Shown here in pieces: positions 49,983 through 63,271 of a stretch of DNA of 64,000 nucleotides. Every line of letters begins with the position of its first letter. The first letter of the stretch is position 1. The stretch is from positions 20,175,003 through 20,239,002 of the forward strand of contig JANCRA010000007.1 of NCBI GenBank assembly GCA_024362935.1. The letters are read 5' to 3'. The DNA is from Setophaga petechia (lineage: Eukaryota; Chordata; Aves; Passeriformes; Parulidae). Position numbers and translations under genes: made by a program. The notes under the pieces were generated by a model. The model saw only the letters and a list, made by a program, of their open reading frames with translations. It was not told where the DNA came from and did no database searches.

Positions 49983-52900
49983 GTAAGTACAATCATCTCA
50001 TCAGTAATGCTCATTCAGTAGCCTTTAGTGCCTTGTGCTAATTTAAGTACATGCTTTTGTTTTGATTTTATTTCCCATTTTATAAAGACCTCATGGAGTT
50101 AATCAAACATTACAGGCTGCCAGGGCAGTTGATAGGCTGAGGGGTTTGGGAAGATTTGCAGGAGGCTGCAGGACCCTGAGGTGACAGGTTAAAGTCTGAA
50201 ACATTTTCCTTGTCTACCTGATGAGAGGGCATGTATGCCCTGCACTGTGGTTGCCTTTATGTGCCTTGTACTCTAGTGAGGAGAGAAAACATCCTTTTTT
50301 ATCCTCCAATATATGTGTACTATCATCATGTCTTCAGCTTTAACTTCTCAAACTCTTGACAACTTCCCATCACAATGCACTTGTGATCTTCTGTTAGAAC
50401 TAGTTACTCCTGATCTCAAAAATGCTAGGGAGGATTTTAAAGTGGAACTAAAGTGGTTCTGTGAGTTACCTGATGGCTGTTCACCTCCATTTCCTTCATA
50501 TTTTATTTAAATTGTTCACAAATACTTGATAACAGCTGTCAATGTTCTGATTGGGTGGAGCACCTTGAAAAAAGTTATGTTTTTGTCAGAATTTTTCTTA
50601 CAAAAGCCAAAATTTGATGTCTGTCCTGTAGTAAGCTCATAAATATTAAGTCTGAGTTGGGTGAGTAGGTGGAAGTGTTCCATCTCTCTTAGCCTTGGCA
50701 GGCAGGCATGCAGTTTAAAGCAGTGTGAAGGAGGGACAGGGACAGCAAAAAAAGAAGAGAGTTTCTTTGAAGAATTTACTTTCAAAGGGAGCTTCTCAGT
50801 TTAAAACTGAGTCTGCTGGTTGTTTTTTTAAAATACGTTAAAGCCACTTTCTAGTACTGCTGAGTACCTGTTTTGCCACACTAAAATTGTGTTATTCTGT
50901 TTTGTTTTTCTGCAATATTTCTCCTCCTATTTCAAGTCTTGTCCAAGTAAACTACAAAGCAGGAGGCTGTCAAAGAATATGAACTTTAGAGAATTTTTCA
51001 GCAGAATTCAAGCATTAATTATAAGAGTTACAGCAAAATGAAACAAATTTCTGAATTTTATTTCCCTTGAAAGATTTTAGGACTCTTCAGGGTGTGACAG
51101 AGGCAAATGGTTTAAAATATTTTTTGCTGGCCACTCTCCACCTCTTTCTTTGGTCTCTGGCAGTAGTGTAAAATCTCATTTCTCAAGTGAGTTCAATCAG
51201 TTTATCATTTGCCTAAACAAGCACCTGAAAATAGGTGATTAGCTGGGGTGTGCTGTGTTGTTTTTTTGGGAAAAGGGTATTCTCTCACTTAAGGGTTATT
51301 AGTGTTTATTTTCAGCCATATCACTCCTCCTGCTGCAGTTGCACATCCAGCTGTGGCAGCATTTAAACAGCCACTCATTTCTGCAGTCCCTGTCTGCTTT
51401 GCTTGTGAGCTGCTTGCTTGCTCAGCTGCATGGCAGTTTGCTTGGAGGAGCCTGCTGTTGGCTGAGCAGTAACCAGAGGTTTTGCCAAGTTCTTTTGCAG
51501 GCAGCTCCCCTTTCCCAGAGTGATTCAGCAGGCAGCCCCGCGCAGTTGTGCCAGCGCAGAGCGGGTGCTGTGCTCTGGCAGGCCAGTGCAGACAGGGCCT
51601 GGCTAAGCTGACACTGTGGCAGGTGATGGACAGGCTGTGAGGAAAGAGGCAGGATTGTCAGTGAGATTATCTCCATTGCTTCCATGCTAGCAGCACTTTG
51701 AGCTGGGGAGGGAACCCAGGCGTGTTTCTCACAAAGTGCATGGGGTGGAAGACTTCATTCATCCTTCACATTCAGGGCAGGTTTGTATGGCTGCCTTTTG
51801 TTTAGAGATTTTAGAATGTCTCGCTGTGGAGAGTTGATTCAGTTTCACAGAGGTATCACACAGGTGAAAGGGACTTTACACAGAGGGTTTCAGCACATGC
51901 AGTTTGCCTCTTACAACTCATGGATATTTCATTATTAAAAATAAAGCCTTCAAGAGTGGGTCTTGCATGACAAATTAAATTCCTATTGGCTTTTGGTAAC
52001 TCAGCATGAGCTCAAGAGCATCATCTTTCTCACCAACAATTTGGCACTTGTATTTTCTCCATAGAACAAGATTTTTCATGTTTTTTGTGAAAAAATTACA
52101 TGACCATTGGAGATGTACTCCAATTTTAGCATGGTCCAAAACTAGTCTGTGCCCTTTTGTCACAAGCCAGGGAAGCTCTTTTGTGTCTGAGTGTGGCAGT
52201 GATATGTACTGAAAGATGTGCTCAAATTCTTCAAATTTATATTGTTTAGGGGATGAGGAAGCCACATTTGTGAACTGTAGAATGGGCTTCTTGTTTAAGT
52301 CTCCCAAAAAGATTGGTTTTGGCCTGCAGCAGGAATGCCCACTCCATGCAGGTAATAGAGTACTTGCTGCTTTTCAAAGATTTTGCTTTCTAAGATTTCT
52401 GATTGTTTAAATGATATTAGCTCTGTCTGCTGTTTGTAAGCACTGAGCACATCACTAATATCTAAAAAACCCTATATATATATCTGAAGATGTAGTGCAA
52501 AGTCAGATTTCAATGTTTATTCCTTAAACATTTGCCAAAGCTTGCTTCAGAGCGCCCAGACAGTGGCGGATGTATTTATTAATGTCTGGCTGGAGTTCTC
52601 CCAGCAGATGGGGCTCTTGCCCACAGCGCTGCCAGGCAGCTGCTGGGCTGTGCAACTTGCTGCATGTCGTTTTCTGGATGAAGTTGTTGCACTTCAGATC
52701 TTTTCAGTAGCCAGGGTAGCCTTAGCTTGACTGCATATATGATTTGTTTGGGAGCCAGAGCTAGGCTGAATATTAGAGTTCTTGGAGAAGTTTGCTCTCC
52801 AGTTTTTCATGCAGTGCAGGAATTCCTCATATGTGAGGAATATGACTCGCAGTTTGGTTTTCCTTGGTGGTATTTTCTGACATGTTCATGTCACTGGAAT

Positions 52901-54538
52901 CCTGTAGATATCCTGGCTTTTGAGTCACTCCCTGTCCCACTGTGCTTAATTTGCAAAATGGTAAAGAGTTTTCCAGTGTTTCTGGAGCTGATTAGGAAGG
53001 CTTGATTTCTCATCAAATAGGACAACTTGCATGTGTCTTATGTCTCTTCTCACTTCCCTTATGTTTTGCCATAACCTCTTCCTGGATTTTTTATGACCTC
53101 ACTGACATGTTTTCTAGGGCATGATTCCGAGCTATTTGTTCTGTGCATGTTCCCATAAATCATCTCTGTGAGTAGTTTGTAGGAGGAAAGCTGACTGTAG
53201 TAGGGCTGAACTTCCTCTTGCAAATCTAATTTTTTGCCATAGATTCCACAGGCAGCCCATGTCCTGCCTAATGGAGGATAAAGGTAGGGCATGAAGAAGA
53301 AGTTTAGTCTGAATGTCCTGGCAAAGACGTTTCAACCTCAAAAACCTTAGTGGTAGTTTGCCTGCCTGTGTACTGTGGCTGTCTTGTCTAGGAGAGAGTT
53401 CTATCAACAGCTAAGAAACATTCCTAAAGCTGTGCCTGTGCTCTCATCTCCATCCAAATTCCGTGTGAACAAACTGGTAGAAGACCCAGTTTGCCAAGCA
53501 GCAGTGTGCCTTGTGTTAGAGCAGCCCTTACCCCTGGGGCTCCTCACAGCCCCCACTGCTTTTGTGCCAGTGGGAGGAGGGATGAATGGTTGGCACCTGG
53601 CCCAGGTGTATTTGGAGCAGTTGCTGCCAGGTTTCTGAGTGCAGAGAGTTCCCCAACGCACAGAAAATTCCTTTTCAACTTCTCCATCCTGTCTTACCTT
53701 TTTTGTTACAACACTGCTTACAGACATTAGTCTGGCCCTGTGTATTCCTCCTTTCAGAGTAGGCATATATAATTCCTACCTTGGGTGCATGAGATTATTG
53801 TCAATCAAGGACTCCCTTTTAGGTCCCCTTAATTTTCCCTGTATCTCAGTGTGAGGAGTCTCTGCCCCTTGTTCATTTCCTCTGTCTCTTAATACCACCT
53901 GTAAATTGTAGTGTGAATTCAAAGCTAAATTCTTAAACTGCAGCCTTCAGTGCTGTCTCCAGACTCTGCCAGAGGTGTGGCTGTCAGGAGGAGCTGCAGC
54001 CAGCCAGGAAAGGGAGGCTCTGAGGACTGGTCTCCAGTATATGGCATGCAGCACCAACAGTCACATTCTGCTTTTTTTTCATGCTTTTCTCTATTGCTGC
54101 TGGTAAAAGTAATTAATCCTGAAAAGAAGCAGGTGCTGCTCTGGAAGCAGAGCATGATGGGACAAGGGGCAGTTCCTGGGCTCTTCCCTTTCTAAACTGG
54201 GGTTGGTCTTTATTATCTGTGAGTTCTTTTATCAAAAGCCAACATTGCTTCTGCATGTCCTCTGTCAGATAAAAACAAAGTAAGTACTGCTTTGGGGTTG
54301 ACCATTACTTTATTGTAAAATTAGTTCTTGTAAGAAAGGGAAGACTTGGGTTTTAAGTCACAGATGCTGCTGTTGTATTGGCATATCTGCAATGCATAGT
54401 ACTTCTTAATTTTAAAACTGATCTCACCCTGGAGAGACATTTGTTGCATTAAGAAATTAAGGAGAATATTAGTGCACCTTAAGTTGGTTATGTATTTTTT
54501 GGCATATCTAATAATCTGTTCCTGTTTCTTTGCTGTAG
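49983..54538 (+). other. RPP30: RPP30 intron 5
   Basis: A 4.6-kb, phase 0 intron from GTAAGT to TTTGCTGTAG, the longest in the gene. It contains several 60-120 codon frames on both strands (for example 51975-52307 and 53404-53766), none resembling a known protein. No exon, RNA gene or clear transposon was recognised. Confidence 0.85.
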
Positions 54539-54628
54539 ATTGCTTGCACAACACTAGATGTGGATCTGGTCTGCATAAATGTAACAGAAAAGCTGCCATT
54601 CTACTTCCGAAGGCCCCCTGTGAATATG
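54539..54628 (+). CDS. RPP30: RPP30 exon 6
   Basis: This 90-base, phase 0 exon encodes residues 115-144, from IACTTLDVDLVCINVTEK to LPFYFRRPPVNM. The donor is ATG|GTAAAT. Confidence 0.95.
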
Positions 54629-56721
54629 GTAAATTTACATCTAAATTGTATTCTTGCTGTTAGACTGACATTAGATACAAAATCTGAGTCGAATTCCCTA
54701 CTGCTTTCCACCCACCATTCCTATCCAAGTGGTTCTTTTATTTTCTTGCATAATGTATAGTTTTGTTTCAAATGTCCTTCACTTCAGGGCCTCCACTGCA
54801 GCACTTAATACACATTGATGTATGTTCTTTCTTTTTCTCCTCCTGTCCCCCCACTTAAGAAGGCAGAAGTGGTGTTCCCAAGGAGTGGAAACAGAGCCTT
54901 CAAACTACTGTGCTGCTAAGCAGGGAGATATGGTGTGATTGCTGACACAGCTGCTTCCCAAACCAGAAATGGTACAGCTGTGTCAAAACAGATAAACAGC
55001 CCTTTGATTTAAAAGACAGGAAATGTGAATGGCAGTGTTAATTTAGGAGAAGAATGTTGTTCTGGTTACTTGAAAGACAACTGTATTGAATCCATACTTG
55101 GACAAAAGAATGTCTTGGTAAATGAACCCAGTGTAGCATTGCTAAATATATGCTGTGGGACCCAAGATGGCTATCAGTGTGGATCAAATATAGTTCTGCC
55201 TGCTGTTGGTAGTTTGCCAGAAAACTTAATCTGGATGTGCTCTTATGGGAACTTGTTTTCTCCTCTGAGTATATGTAAAGGTTCATTCCACATGGGCATT
55301 CTTGGCTGATGTAGAACTTAGTTCTCAAAATTTTAAATTTGGAATTGGCTAGTAATCCTACTTCCTTTTCTTATAAAGTTTGACCTAGAATAAAAATTCA
55401 AAATGAACTAGAATTAATTCTGGAACAGAATAAAAATAATACACTGGAGTTTATGGTAAACTGAGGATTTCAACATTCCACTTGAAATAACAATTTTCTA
55501 TGAAACACCATATGAAAGTACCCTAGCTGCCTAAAACTGCAGCAGCTGGCCCAGGTAAGGAGCTGTGTGGCTCTTAGAGCCCTGTGTTGGGAGACATTTT
55601 CCTTGCAAGCTACCTCTCATCTTCCACACTCCCAGCCTCAAGGCAGTCTGTCTGTTGGACTGGTCTGTGCATCCTGGGGCAGTCAGTGTTGGTTGTTACC
55701 ATGCCAGACAGTTTGGCAGGCAGCCCAAGTGGTAGGGATGAGGTTAAAAACCACCTTGACTGGAAATTGGTGTATTGCCATCACCTGTTTGGTTTTGATA
55801 AATTCAGGCTTCTCTTGTTTGCAGCTATCAGGCCAGATTTATGTAAAACATTTGATGCATGTATAGCTTCTGTTGTGCTTGCATACAGAGGTCATGCATG
55901 GCTGGGAGCTGGATTAATTCCAGCTGTATTCAGTTACTGAACTCTCTTACAGTATTACCATTGTAGCCTATTTTAATAATATTTGTGTAAGAGCAGAGTA
56001 TCATTTCAGGCAAATGTAGGATTGCCATGGAACAAAGAACTCCTGGCCTTACATTGTGGTTTTTTTGCTAGCACACTGTGTGCTAGTTGCTTAACCTTTC
56101 TGTGTTTGCAAAAACAAGAATACTGGGGTTTTGGTGAGGCACTGGGACAGATAGCAAAGGATGTCAAAGCAGCTGAGAACATAACCAGTTTTACTATTTG
56201 AAACCTCTTCTGTGACTCAATGTTTTCTAACATTGTCACAAACACCAGAGTATGCTGTGAGACAGGAGGAGTCCTCGTTGCTGCTTTTGTGCAAGGAGGA
56301 ATTGTTCATCTGTAATACATGGCTGCTAAGGGAAGTGATGATCTTTCTTACAGTAGGGTGTGGGACTAGAGGACTTGGGTCCTCAAAGTTTCAGGACAGC
56401 AGATTACCAGCAATGGTTATCTGTCTCCTTGATTGTGTGTGTATATTAGTGATAGCCAATTACAGCAAAGAGGTGGTTGGTACTTGTTTGTTAAATCTCA
56501 TTTATCTGTCCAAGATTTATACACACGTATCTGGTGTACAGTGAAGCCTTCCCCCACTCTCCTTTCATGCTATGCTGTGCTCTTACTGGAACAATTCCAC
56601 CTTATTTTTTTTGTATGTGACACAGTTAAAGTGAGAGTAAGCTGCATCAATAACAGACAGCAGTTGTTAGATTGTTAGGCTTCTCTTCTTTTGATTTTTG
56701 ATCACTCTCTTTCATGTGAAG
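54629..56721 (+). other. RPP30: RPP30 intron 6
   Basis: A 2.1-kb, phase 0 intron. Its acceptor is weak in pyrimidines close to the AG (TTTCATGTGAAG), but the exon frame and its protein conservation fix the boundary. Nothing else was recognised. Confidence 0.85.
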
Positions 56722-56838
56722 GCAATAGATCGAGGCATTTACTTTGAACTTCTTTACACGCCTGCCATCAAAGACTCTACTATGAGAAGATACACAATTT
56801 CAAATGCCATCAGCCTGATGCAGATCTGCAAAGGAAAG
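56722..56838 (+). CDS. RPP30: RPP30 exon 7
   Basis: This 117-base, phase 0 exon encodes residues 145-183, including AIDRGIYFELLYTPAIKD and STMRRYTISNAISLMQ. This is one of the most conserved stretches of the protein. The donor is AAG|GTAAGC. Confidence 0.96.
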
Positions 56839-59800
56839 GTAAGCTCTCGAAGTGAAAACAAGGTAATTAAATCAGTTCAAATTTTCTGGAGTTGTACAGA
56901 CTGAGCCATTTTAAATGAGTTTGATGCTGGGTCATCTGAAACTGTGACTAAATCTTGGCCTACTAACACAAGGGCACAATCATTGTAGCTCCAGATACTT
57001 CCAATCTTGCACCACTGCATGCTTTCTTCTTAAGCTGTCAAGCTGTTAGATTCTTTTTCCAGAACAACCCACGTGTTGTTATGGAATGCAATTCCCAAAA
57101 ACAAAGGTGGGAGGGGATGGAGGGAGATTAAAGTGCCAGGCGTCTAAGGTTTGCACTAGAACTGAAATTCATGTATTTCTTTAAAATCCTCCACTTCATA
57201 TTTCTCATTAACCAAAAGCTCTTTTGACTGCCTACTTTGAATATGGGGGCTTCGAAACAATTAAAAAAAAAAAGTAGAAATCTTGTTTTGTTAACAAGTA
57301 AATTCTCTGTGTTCAAAATAGACCAAACTGCTAGCTGGCTCTCAGCCAAGGCTTTGCTGCAGTCAGATGAGCTGCATTCTTCCATGCTACTGAAACCCAA
57401 GGAAGAAGTAACTTTGACATGTCTGTAACCCATTGCTTTCATAACTTACCTTCTCCCAGGCTACCAGGTTAAGCTGTCTGCTATGCTGTGTCCTATCGTG
57501 CCATGTTTTTTAATAGGGGGTCATATCAAATTTAACAGAAATTGTAGCTCCCCCCTCTGTGTTGTAAGTGGCCTCTGCCACATGTAGCTAGTCTAGAGAA
57601 GCTGGATTTGGAAAATCTGAAGTGGGATGTAGAGCTTGGAAGGTAAATTAAAAGTTCTCCTCAATCATGGCAGCTCTTATAGAACAGCAGGGTGGGTCAA
57701 ACAGATTAATTTCCTTGGTGCTACAGAGGAGTGTGTTTGCACAGCCTGTCCTGAGAAGCCCAGCTCTGGCAGGGAATGACATGAAGTACTGACTTGGACA
57801 TGACTTCTATACACACCAACCACTTTCCTTTGGAATTCCCTTTTTGATATTGCTCCTCTTTCCTCTGTGCAGTTCAGGATGTGCTTCTCATGTGATTGTT
57901 GATGAGCTGGAGAGCACCAGCTGAGCTGATGTCATGGACAGGGCAAGTGAGATTTTCAGGCTCTCAGTCTGTGCATGGTGCCCTTTCACTCTGCGTCTGT
58001 CAGTCAGGGTTTCATCTGTGACTGGAAGGTAAATCAGCTGGAGCTGCACAGGACAGGCTGTTGTCAGGCACTGGAAGAGGACTGCTAGCTTGTCTTTGTT
58101 CTTTGCCTCCAGACTCAGTAGGCTGTGGACCAACTCTCCCTTACTGAGAGTTTGCCTCTGTCAGTGAGGTGGAGGCCCTTGCTGAAGTGAAACATGGGAT
58201 GGCTGGTCCATAGGCTGCTTCTGTTGGCACTTGGCATGCAACTCTCATGTTCTGTAACACGTAGTTGCTCAACCCATAGTAGCTTTTGGATACTTTTATT
58301 CCGCCTCTATTATAGCAGGGCAGAGAAACCTTCAGAAATTTACTTGTATTCTCAGAGCTGGCATTGAGCAGTGTCTTTAAAACATTAAAATGTGCAGAGA
58401 ACGAAGGAGAAACTCCCCTGCCTTGCCAGACAGAAGGTGTGTGTAGCCACAGTCCCTCACCTCCTGTGTTTTGGTAACTGAGTTGGAGGCTGCCCAGAGC
58501 AATGTACTGAACAGCTGCCGTCTGCTTTACCTGGGGAGATAGTGTTTTGCCTTTTAGGTTTGCCTTTAGCTCTTGCCTTGGATTTGCCTTTGCCTGCTGC
58601 TCTTCACTTGCCAGCAGTGCTTTTCTTATTGGCTCTTGTGTCCCTCCTCCATGTTGCCCGTCCCCTAGTGAAAGCCTTTGAACCAGGCAGAGCATATCTC
58701 CAGTGCACAGCAGCGATCCACAGTCCTGTGTTGGCTTCAGATGGCTCATACAGCTGCTCTAGGAACTCCTCTGAGCCTGGGTGACAGGCATTAGTTGCTA
58801 CAGTTTGCAGCAGGAAACTTGAATTTTCTCAGCAAACTCTTGCGGTGAGCACCACTTATGCCAAAAGCACCTTTGGGATCCATAGTGTAGTCGTTTTAAA
58901 TGTGAAGTATTCAGAAAAAACAATGTTCTAGGCTCCATCAGGATGTGTGCTGTTAAGTCACTTTGATGTATATATTGCTTCTGCTTCTGGCTTTCCTTGT
59001 GGTGAGGCAGAGTCCCATGCTCTTCTCCTCAGCACATGAGGAAACCTTGTGCACACTGTGAGCATGCAGTCAGTTTTACACAGGTCTTTCAGCTGTTGAG
59101 TGAAACACAGGGCGTTTTATTCCAGTGCCTGCCCAGCTCTTTGTGCTGAGGAGGTGGCAGGGGAAGCAGAGCAGTGTGGGGAAAGCCCACCCTGAAACCA
59201 GAGATGAGTGATGTGTTGGTGGTACTGACGTCAGAGAGGGAAAGTCTGTCTCTGCCTCAGCACAATTCTAATTCTCACCCACTCAAGCAGGAATTCCCAA
59301 AGCCGTTTATGCAGTATAATAAAAGGTGCAAGGAGATTTTGCTGCTGCAGAGTTACCACCTGAGCTAAACAGGCCTCTCCTCGGTGAGCAGCCTTGGAGC
59401 TCAGCATCAGAAGAGCTCTGGCAGCTGAGCTGTGGGATCTGCCAGCCCCAGAGTAGTCATGTGCCTGTTTTGCAGAAACCTTTTGGGAGAGAAGGGAGAA
59501 GGATTTCTCTGCCTGGTGATTTTCACAGGGGTGCCAGTGTTAAGGGAGAGGAATGTGTGGCACAAAGTGGCTGCCACTGCTTAAGGGTAGATACATTTCC
59601 TGAGCCAGTGTGGGTATGGTCAAGGCTAGCATGAATGCTTAGCATTGAGTAGTAATGCAACAGTATAGGCTGAAAATCTGGGAGCACCAAACTGTCTCAA
59701 GGCACTATCTGTAAGCTGCTTCTGGGGGATCCTGGACTCTTAAATCTATTTCTGTTACAGCTCAGGCTGAACTGTTGTTTATGTGGGGCCTTTTTCAACT

Positions 59801-60260
59801 GGTGTAAATAAAGGGGACACTTCTTAACACAGTGCCTGCAGCTCTGCCTTTTTTCTTTACTCTTAAAGGCACTTTGAAGTCCAGTATGAGAGATACAGGC
59901 TGATAGGTAATTGCTTAATGCCATCACTCTGGACACTTACACTGCTTAGCCTGTCACTCTAAAATGAGATGTGCTTACTAATCTCCTGTCTGGCTGTGAG
60001 GGGTTTGTAATTGCAAGGGAGGGCTTGTGCCTGTGCCCCGTTTGTGAAGGGGACAGGGCAATAACTAAGTTTACTGCGTCCCTGAATTAAGATTCCCACC
60101 CTGACAGAGTTCATCTGAGGACATCAGATACTCTGATGTTTAATTGGGCTCTGAGCCTGAACTTAGCTAATGCTCAGAAATTTTTTTGCAACTTGCTGAT
60201 TTTTTTTTCATTTCTTGGTGCTGTCTGACAGATGAATGTTTGTACTCTTTTGTTTTCCAG
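56839..60260 (+). other. RPP30: RPP30 intron 7
   Basis: A 3.4-kb, phase 0 intron ending TTTGTTTTCCAG. It is richer in G and C than the other RPP30 introns. It has an unexplained 202-codon open frame on the minus strand (58141-58749) and a degenerate GGCAAA-type hexamer stretch on that strand around 58550-58600. No protein family was recognised. Confidence 0.8.
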
Positions 60261-60290
60261 AACATAGTTATATCTAGTGCAGCTGAAAGG
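60261..60290 (+). CDS. RPP30: RPP30 exon 8 (30-base micro-exon)
   Basis: Only 30 bases, phase 0, encoding residues 184-193, NIVISSAAER. The acceptor is TTTTCCAG and the donor AGG|GTAAGT. The residues match the family and are needed to keep the conserved order between LMQICKGK and PLELRGPYD. Confidence 0.93.
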
Positions 60291-60687
60291 GTAAGTCCCA
60301 GATTTTTTTTATAAGTCAGAACAAATTGAAGATTTATCTGTGGCTGAAAATACAGCTTTAATTACACATTAAACATATAAAAATACATGTTTAAATATGG
60401 TTGCCATTACCAAAGAATTGTATTGTGGGTTTTGGGACTTTTATTTTGGTTAGTTTTTTTGGTTTTGGGGGGATTTTTTTTTGCTGTTGCTGTGGTATTT
60501 TTCATGACAGTTTTGTCCCAGATGGACACTCTGTTTGCCAAAATAGTGGTATTTGCTTGATTTACTGTTATCTTCAGTAGCTTGCTATTATATAGCATTT
60601 AATCTTGCCTGATAGCCTTGCCCTGCCTGCTCACACTGTCAGCATAACAGCAAAGGCATTCACATATCCAAACTTGTTTTCTTTTAG
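60291..60687 (+). other. RPP30: RPP30 intron 8
   Basis: A 397-base, phase 0 intron with a GTAAGT donor and TTCTTTTAG acceptor. It contains a G/T-rich stretch at about 60424-60490. No other feature was seen. Confidence 0.9.
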
Positions 60688-60725
60688 CCTCTAGAGCTCC
60701 GAGGTCCTTATGATGTGGCTAATCT
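60688..60725 (+). CDS. RPP30: RPP30 exon 9
   Basis: This 38-base exon encodes residues 194-205 (PLELRGPYDVAN) plus two bases of Leu206. The following donor is GTATCCTTT, a U12-type site. Confidence 0.94.
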
Positions 60726-61835
60726 GTATCCTTTCCCAAAGTCAAAGGCAGCAGTTAGTAGTAGCATTGGAAAGTTCAAAGTGGTTTTGAAATTCTTTTC
60801 AACCTTTACAGTCCTTGAACTCTATACAGTGGTACTTGTTGGTGACCCATTCAGTGAATCAGGGCTCTGAGTGTGTGGAAGGAGCAGCAGATTTTGGTCA
60901 TGGGGCGGCATGAGAAGTCACTGTGACTAATAATGTTTGTGTTCAGCTACAGGAAGGTTTTGTTGTGATGTGCATTAATGTTGTGTGGATGTAAATGGAG
61001 AATAAAATAAAACTAAGGACACTGTGAACCAGATGAGAAATTATTACTTAGTATCTCCAAAGTGTCACGTTTTTGGTAGCAGAAGCTATAAAATTGTTTT
61101 TATGTAAAATTAAAAGTTCCTATCTGACCAGTAATACTTCTGTTCTGGATTTTCCAGTCCTTAGTTATACATGTAATGTTAAATAATATTGTTGTGTTCT
61201 AGAAACAAAGGAGAGCGTCTTGTTTTCCCTTCTTTTAGGAGTTCAGATGCATTTTTGTTACTCTCCCCACCCCTGAAGCACATATTTGGCCTGTCCCTGG
61301 AAGGGAAGGAGCATGTTCTGAGTCATGAGAACCATGTGGGAGGCTGTGTGGCCTGGAAGGATTTTATGCACAACGTTTTTTCTTTCCTCTTAAAATGAGC
61401 AGTCAGGCTTAAGCCAAATTAACATAGCTAAGGTGGTGTCATCCCTGCTAAAGGTGGCTGGAAACTTCAGCATAATGCTTTTGTATCAGACAGTGCCCTG
61501 TCCCCAAAACTGAAATTTTCTGAGGGGTAATTTTTTTCTTGATTATGCATATCTAAAATGTTTCTGTGTTGACAGACTTTTATTTTCAAAAGTACAGCTT
61601 CTTGTCTGGAAAGAAGCAACATTGCCAGGAGCTTTCCAGGAGGGCTGCTGGGGAGCTGCAGCCAGGAGAGTTGGGTGCCTCATTTCTGCTTCTGGGTAAC
61701 CTTATGCAAAATGTCACTTTGAGTTACAGCTTTGCTAATTCCCAGTTATTTGTAGAGTAAGCAAGCTTGTCATGCAGAGAGCCTTCCCTGTTGTATGTTG
61801 CTTCCTGTGTGTTTGATCCTGAGCAGCAGTGACAG
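60726..61835 (+). other. RPP30: RPP30 intron 9, putative U12-type (minor spliceosome) intron
   Basis: The intron starts GTATCCTTTCCC, which matches the U12-type 5' consensus RTATCCTTT at all nine positions. Its 3' end lacks a polypyrimidine tract (GAGCAGCAGTGACAG). GATCCTGAG, a weak match to the U12 branch-site consensus TTCCTTRAY, has its A 13 bases before the exon. It is phase 2. The exon join is fixed by the conserved protein NLGLLFGLS. U12 status is inferred from the donor and the lack of a tract. Confidence 0.8.
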
Positions 61836-61915
61836 AGGTTTGCTGTTTGGCCTGTCAGAAGGTGAAGCAAAGTCAGCTGTGTCCACCAACTGCAGAGCCA
61901 CCATGCTGCATGGAG
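61836..61915 (+). CDS. RPP30: RPP30 exon 10
   Basis: This 80-base exon completes Leu206 and encodes residues 207-232, including GLLFGLSEGEAKSAVSTN and CRATMLHG, plus the first base of Glu233. The acceptor is GTGACAG|A; another AG two bases later would break the conserved frame. The donor is GGAG|GTGAGC. Confidence 0.94.
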
Positions 61916-63271
61916 GTGAGCACTTGGAAGCTCCTGTAAATAATGTGTATGTTTGTTAAACTGAGTTCTTGTGGATGCATATTCTCCAAAAGGTCTGAGA
62001 CCTTACAGAGCAAGTCACATCAGGGTTTTACTTCTTTGTCCAATGCATGAAGAGGAGCTTCTGTGGCAAGTCTGTTTTATTTTCCCTCATTGCCATGTTG
62101 GCAAATCAGTGGCTGAACTGGTGGTGCTGTCTGTACTGGAGGACTCACGCAACCACATTAATGAGTCATAAAGGATTGAACCAAAATAGGAACCTGCTGC
62201 TGTGCTTCATAGTGAAACTACCCCATTTCGGAAAGGTTTGAATGCTGATCTTGGTGACACTCACAAAAACTCAGTGATTGATGTCAAAAAATGGGTGTGC
62301 ATGTGTTTTGCATTTGCCTTTTTGCAAGATGTGTGCAGAAGCAGCTTAGTCATGTTTCTGATGCTTTAATAGGGGGATTATTTCTGATTCACTCTTCAGT
62401 GTGGAACATTTCAAACTCATGGTAAAATCAACAAGTTCTCCTCCAGCCTGCTGCTCATCTACATAGAAATACAGAGTTTATCAAATTTATGTGGAATTTC
62501 TCAAGCCTGTCATCTATCTTATCTGTGAAATTAAATAGCAACTGTCATTTCCCTTGTCCCAGAGAGGATACTAGTCCAGAATAAGTCAATATATTTTTGT
62601 CAAGGTTCTTGCAGAGCCTCTCAGCTAATAGAGTATTTGTAGGGAATAGGGAATCTCTTCTAACTCAGATTTTGCAGAGAAGCTTCCTACCAGTAATTAC
62701 AAAATTGGATTGGGCTCAGTAGGTTATTTGACCAGTATTTCATTATAATGTTGAGAGTTTTGTAAATAAAATTCTTGAATACCATAAAATACTTCCTTGG
62801 TATGTAGAGGATCCTCTGCCAATACAATTGTGCCCACATAGTCTAAGAATCCTGGGGTATGTGAATGCATTTTTTAGTGTTTTTTTAAGAACAGTACGTT
62901 TGGCTCAGAAGTGCTTTTGACAGCGTTTCAAGAATGTGTCCTTCTGTGATTATTGAACTGACTAAGCCTGGTTTCCTGTGGTTTTGTGTCTCTGCAGCTC
63001 CTTAGCCCCTGCAGACCTTGGTGTTCCTTGGTTTGCTATAATTCTACACCCACCATTGTATTTGCTCCAGTATTTTCTCCACTCTGTAATGCAGTGAATC
63101 CCGAGCTCCTGCCCTTGCAGGTTGCTTCCCTGCTGTGTGTGCTGACTGGCTGGTTGTTCATCATGTCCAGCTATGGGTTGGGCCATGGACACCTGAACTG
63201 AGTATGCCTTAAATGCCTTTTATTTCAGCATTTGAGGTGCTGGTACTGTAGCCTCTGCTTGTGTATTCCAG
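61916..63271 (+). other. RPP30: RPP30 intron 10
   Basis: A 1.4-kb, phase 1 intron from GTGAGC to GTGTATTCCAG. The open frames around 62962-63201 have no recognisable homology. No other feature was seen. Confidence 0.87.
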
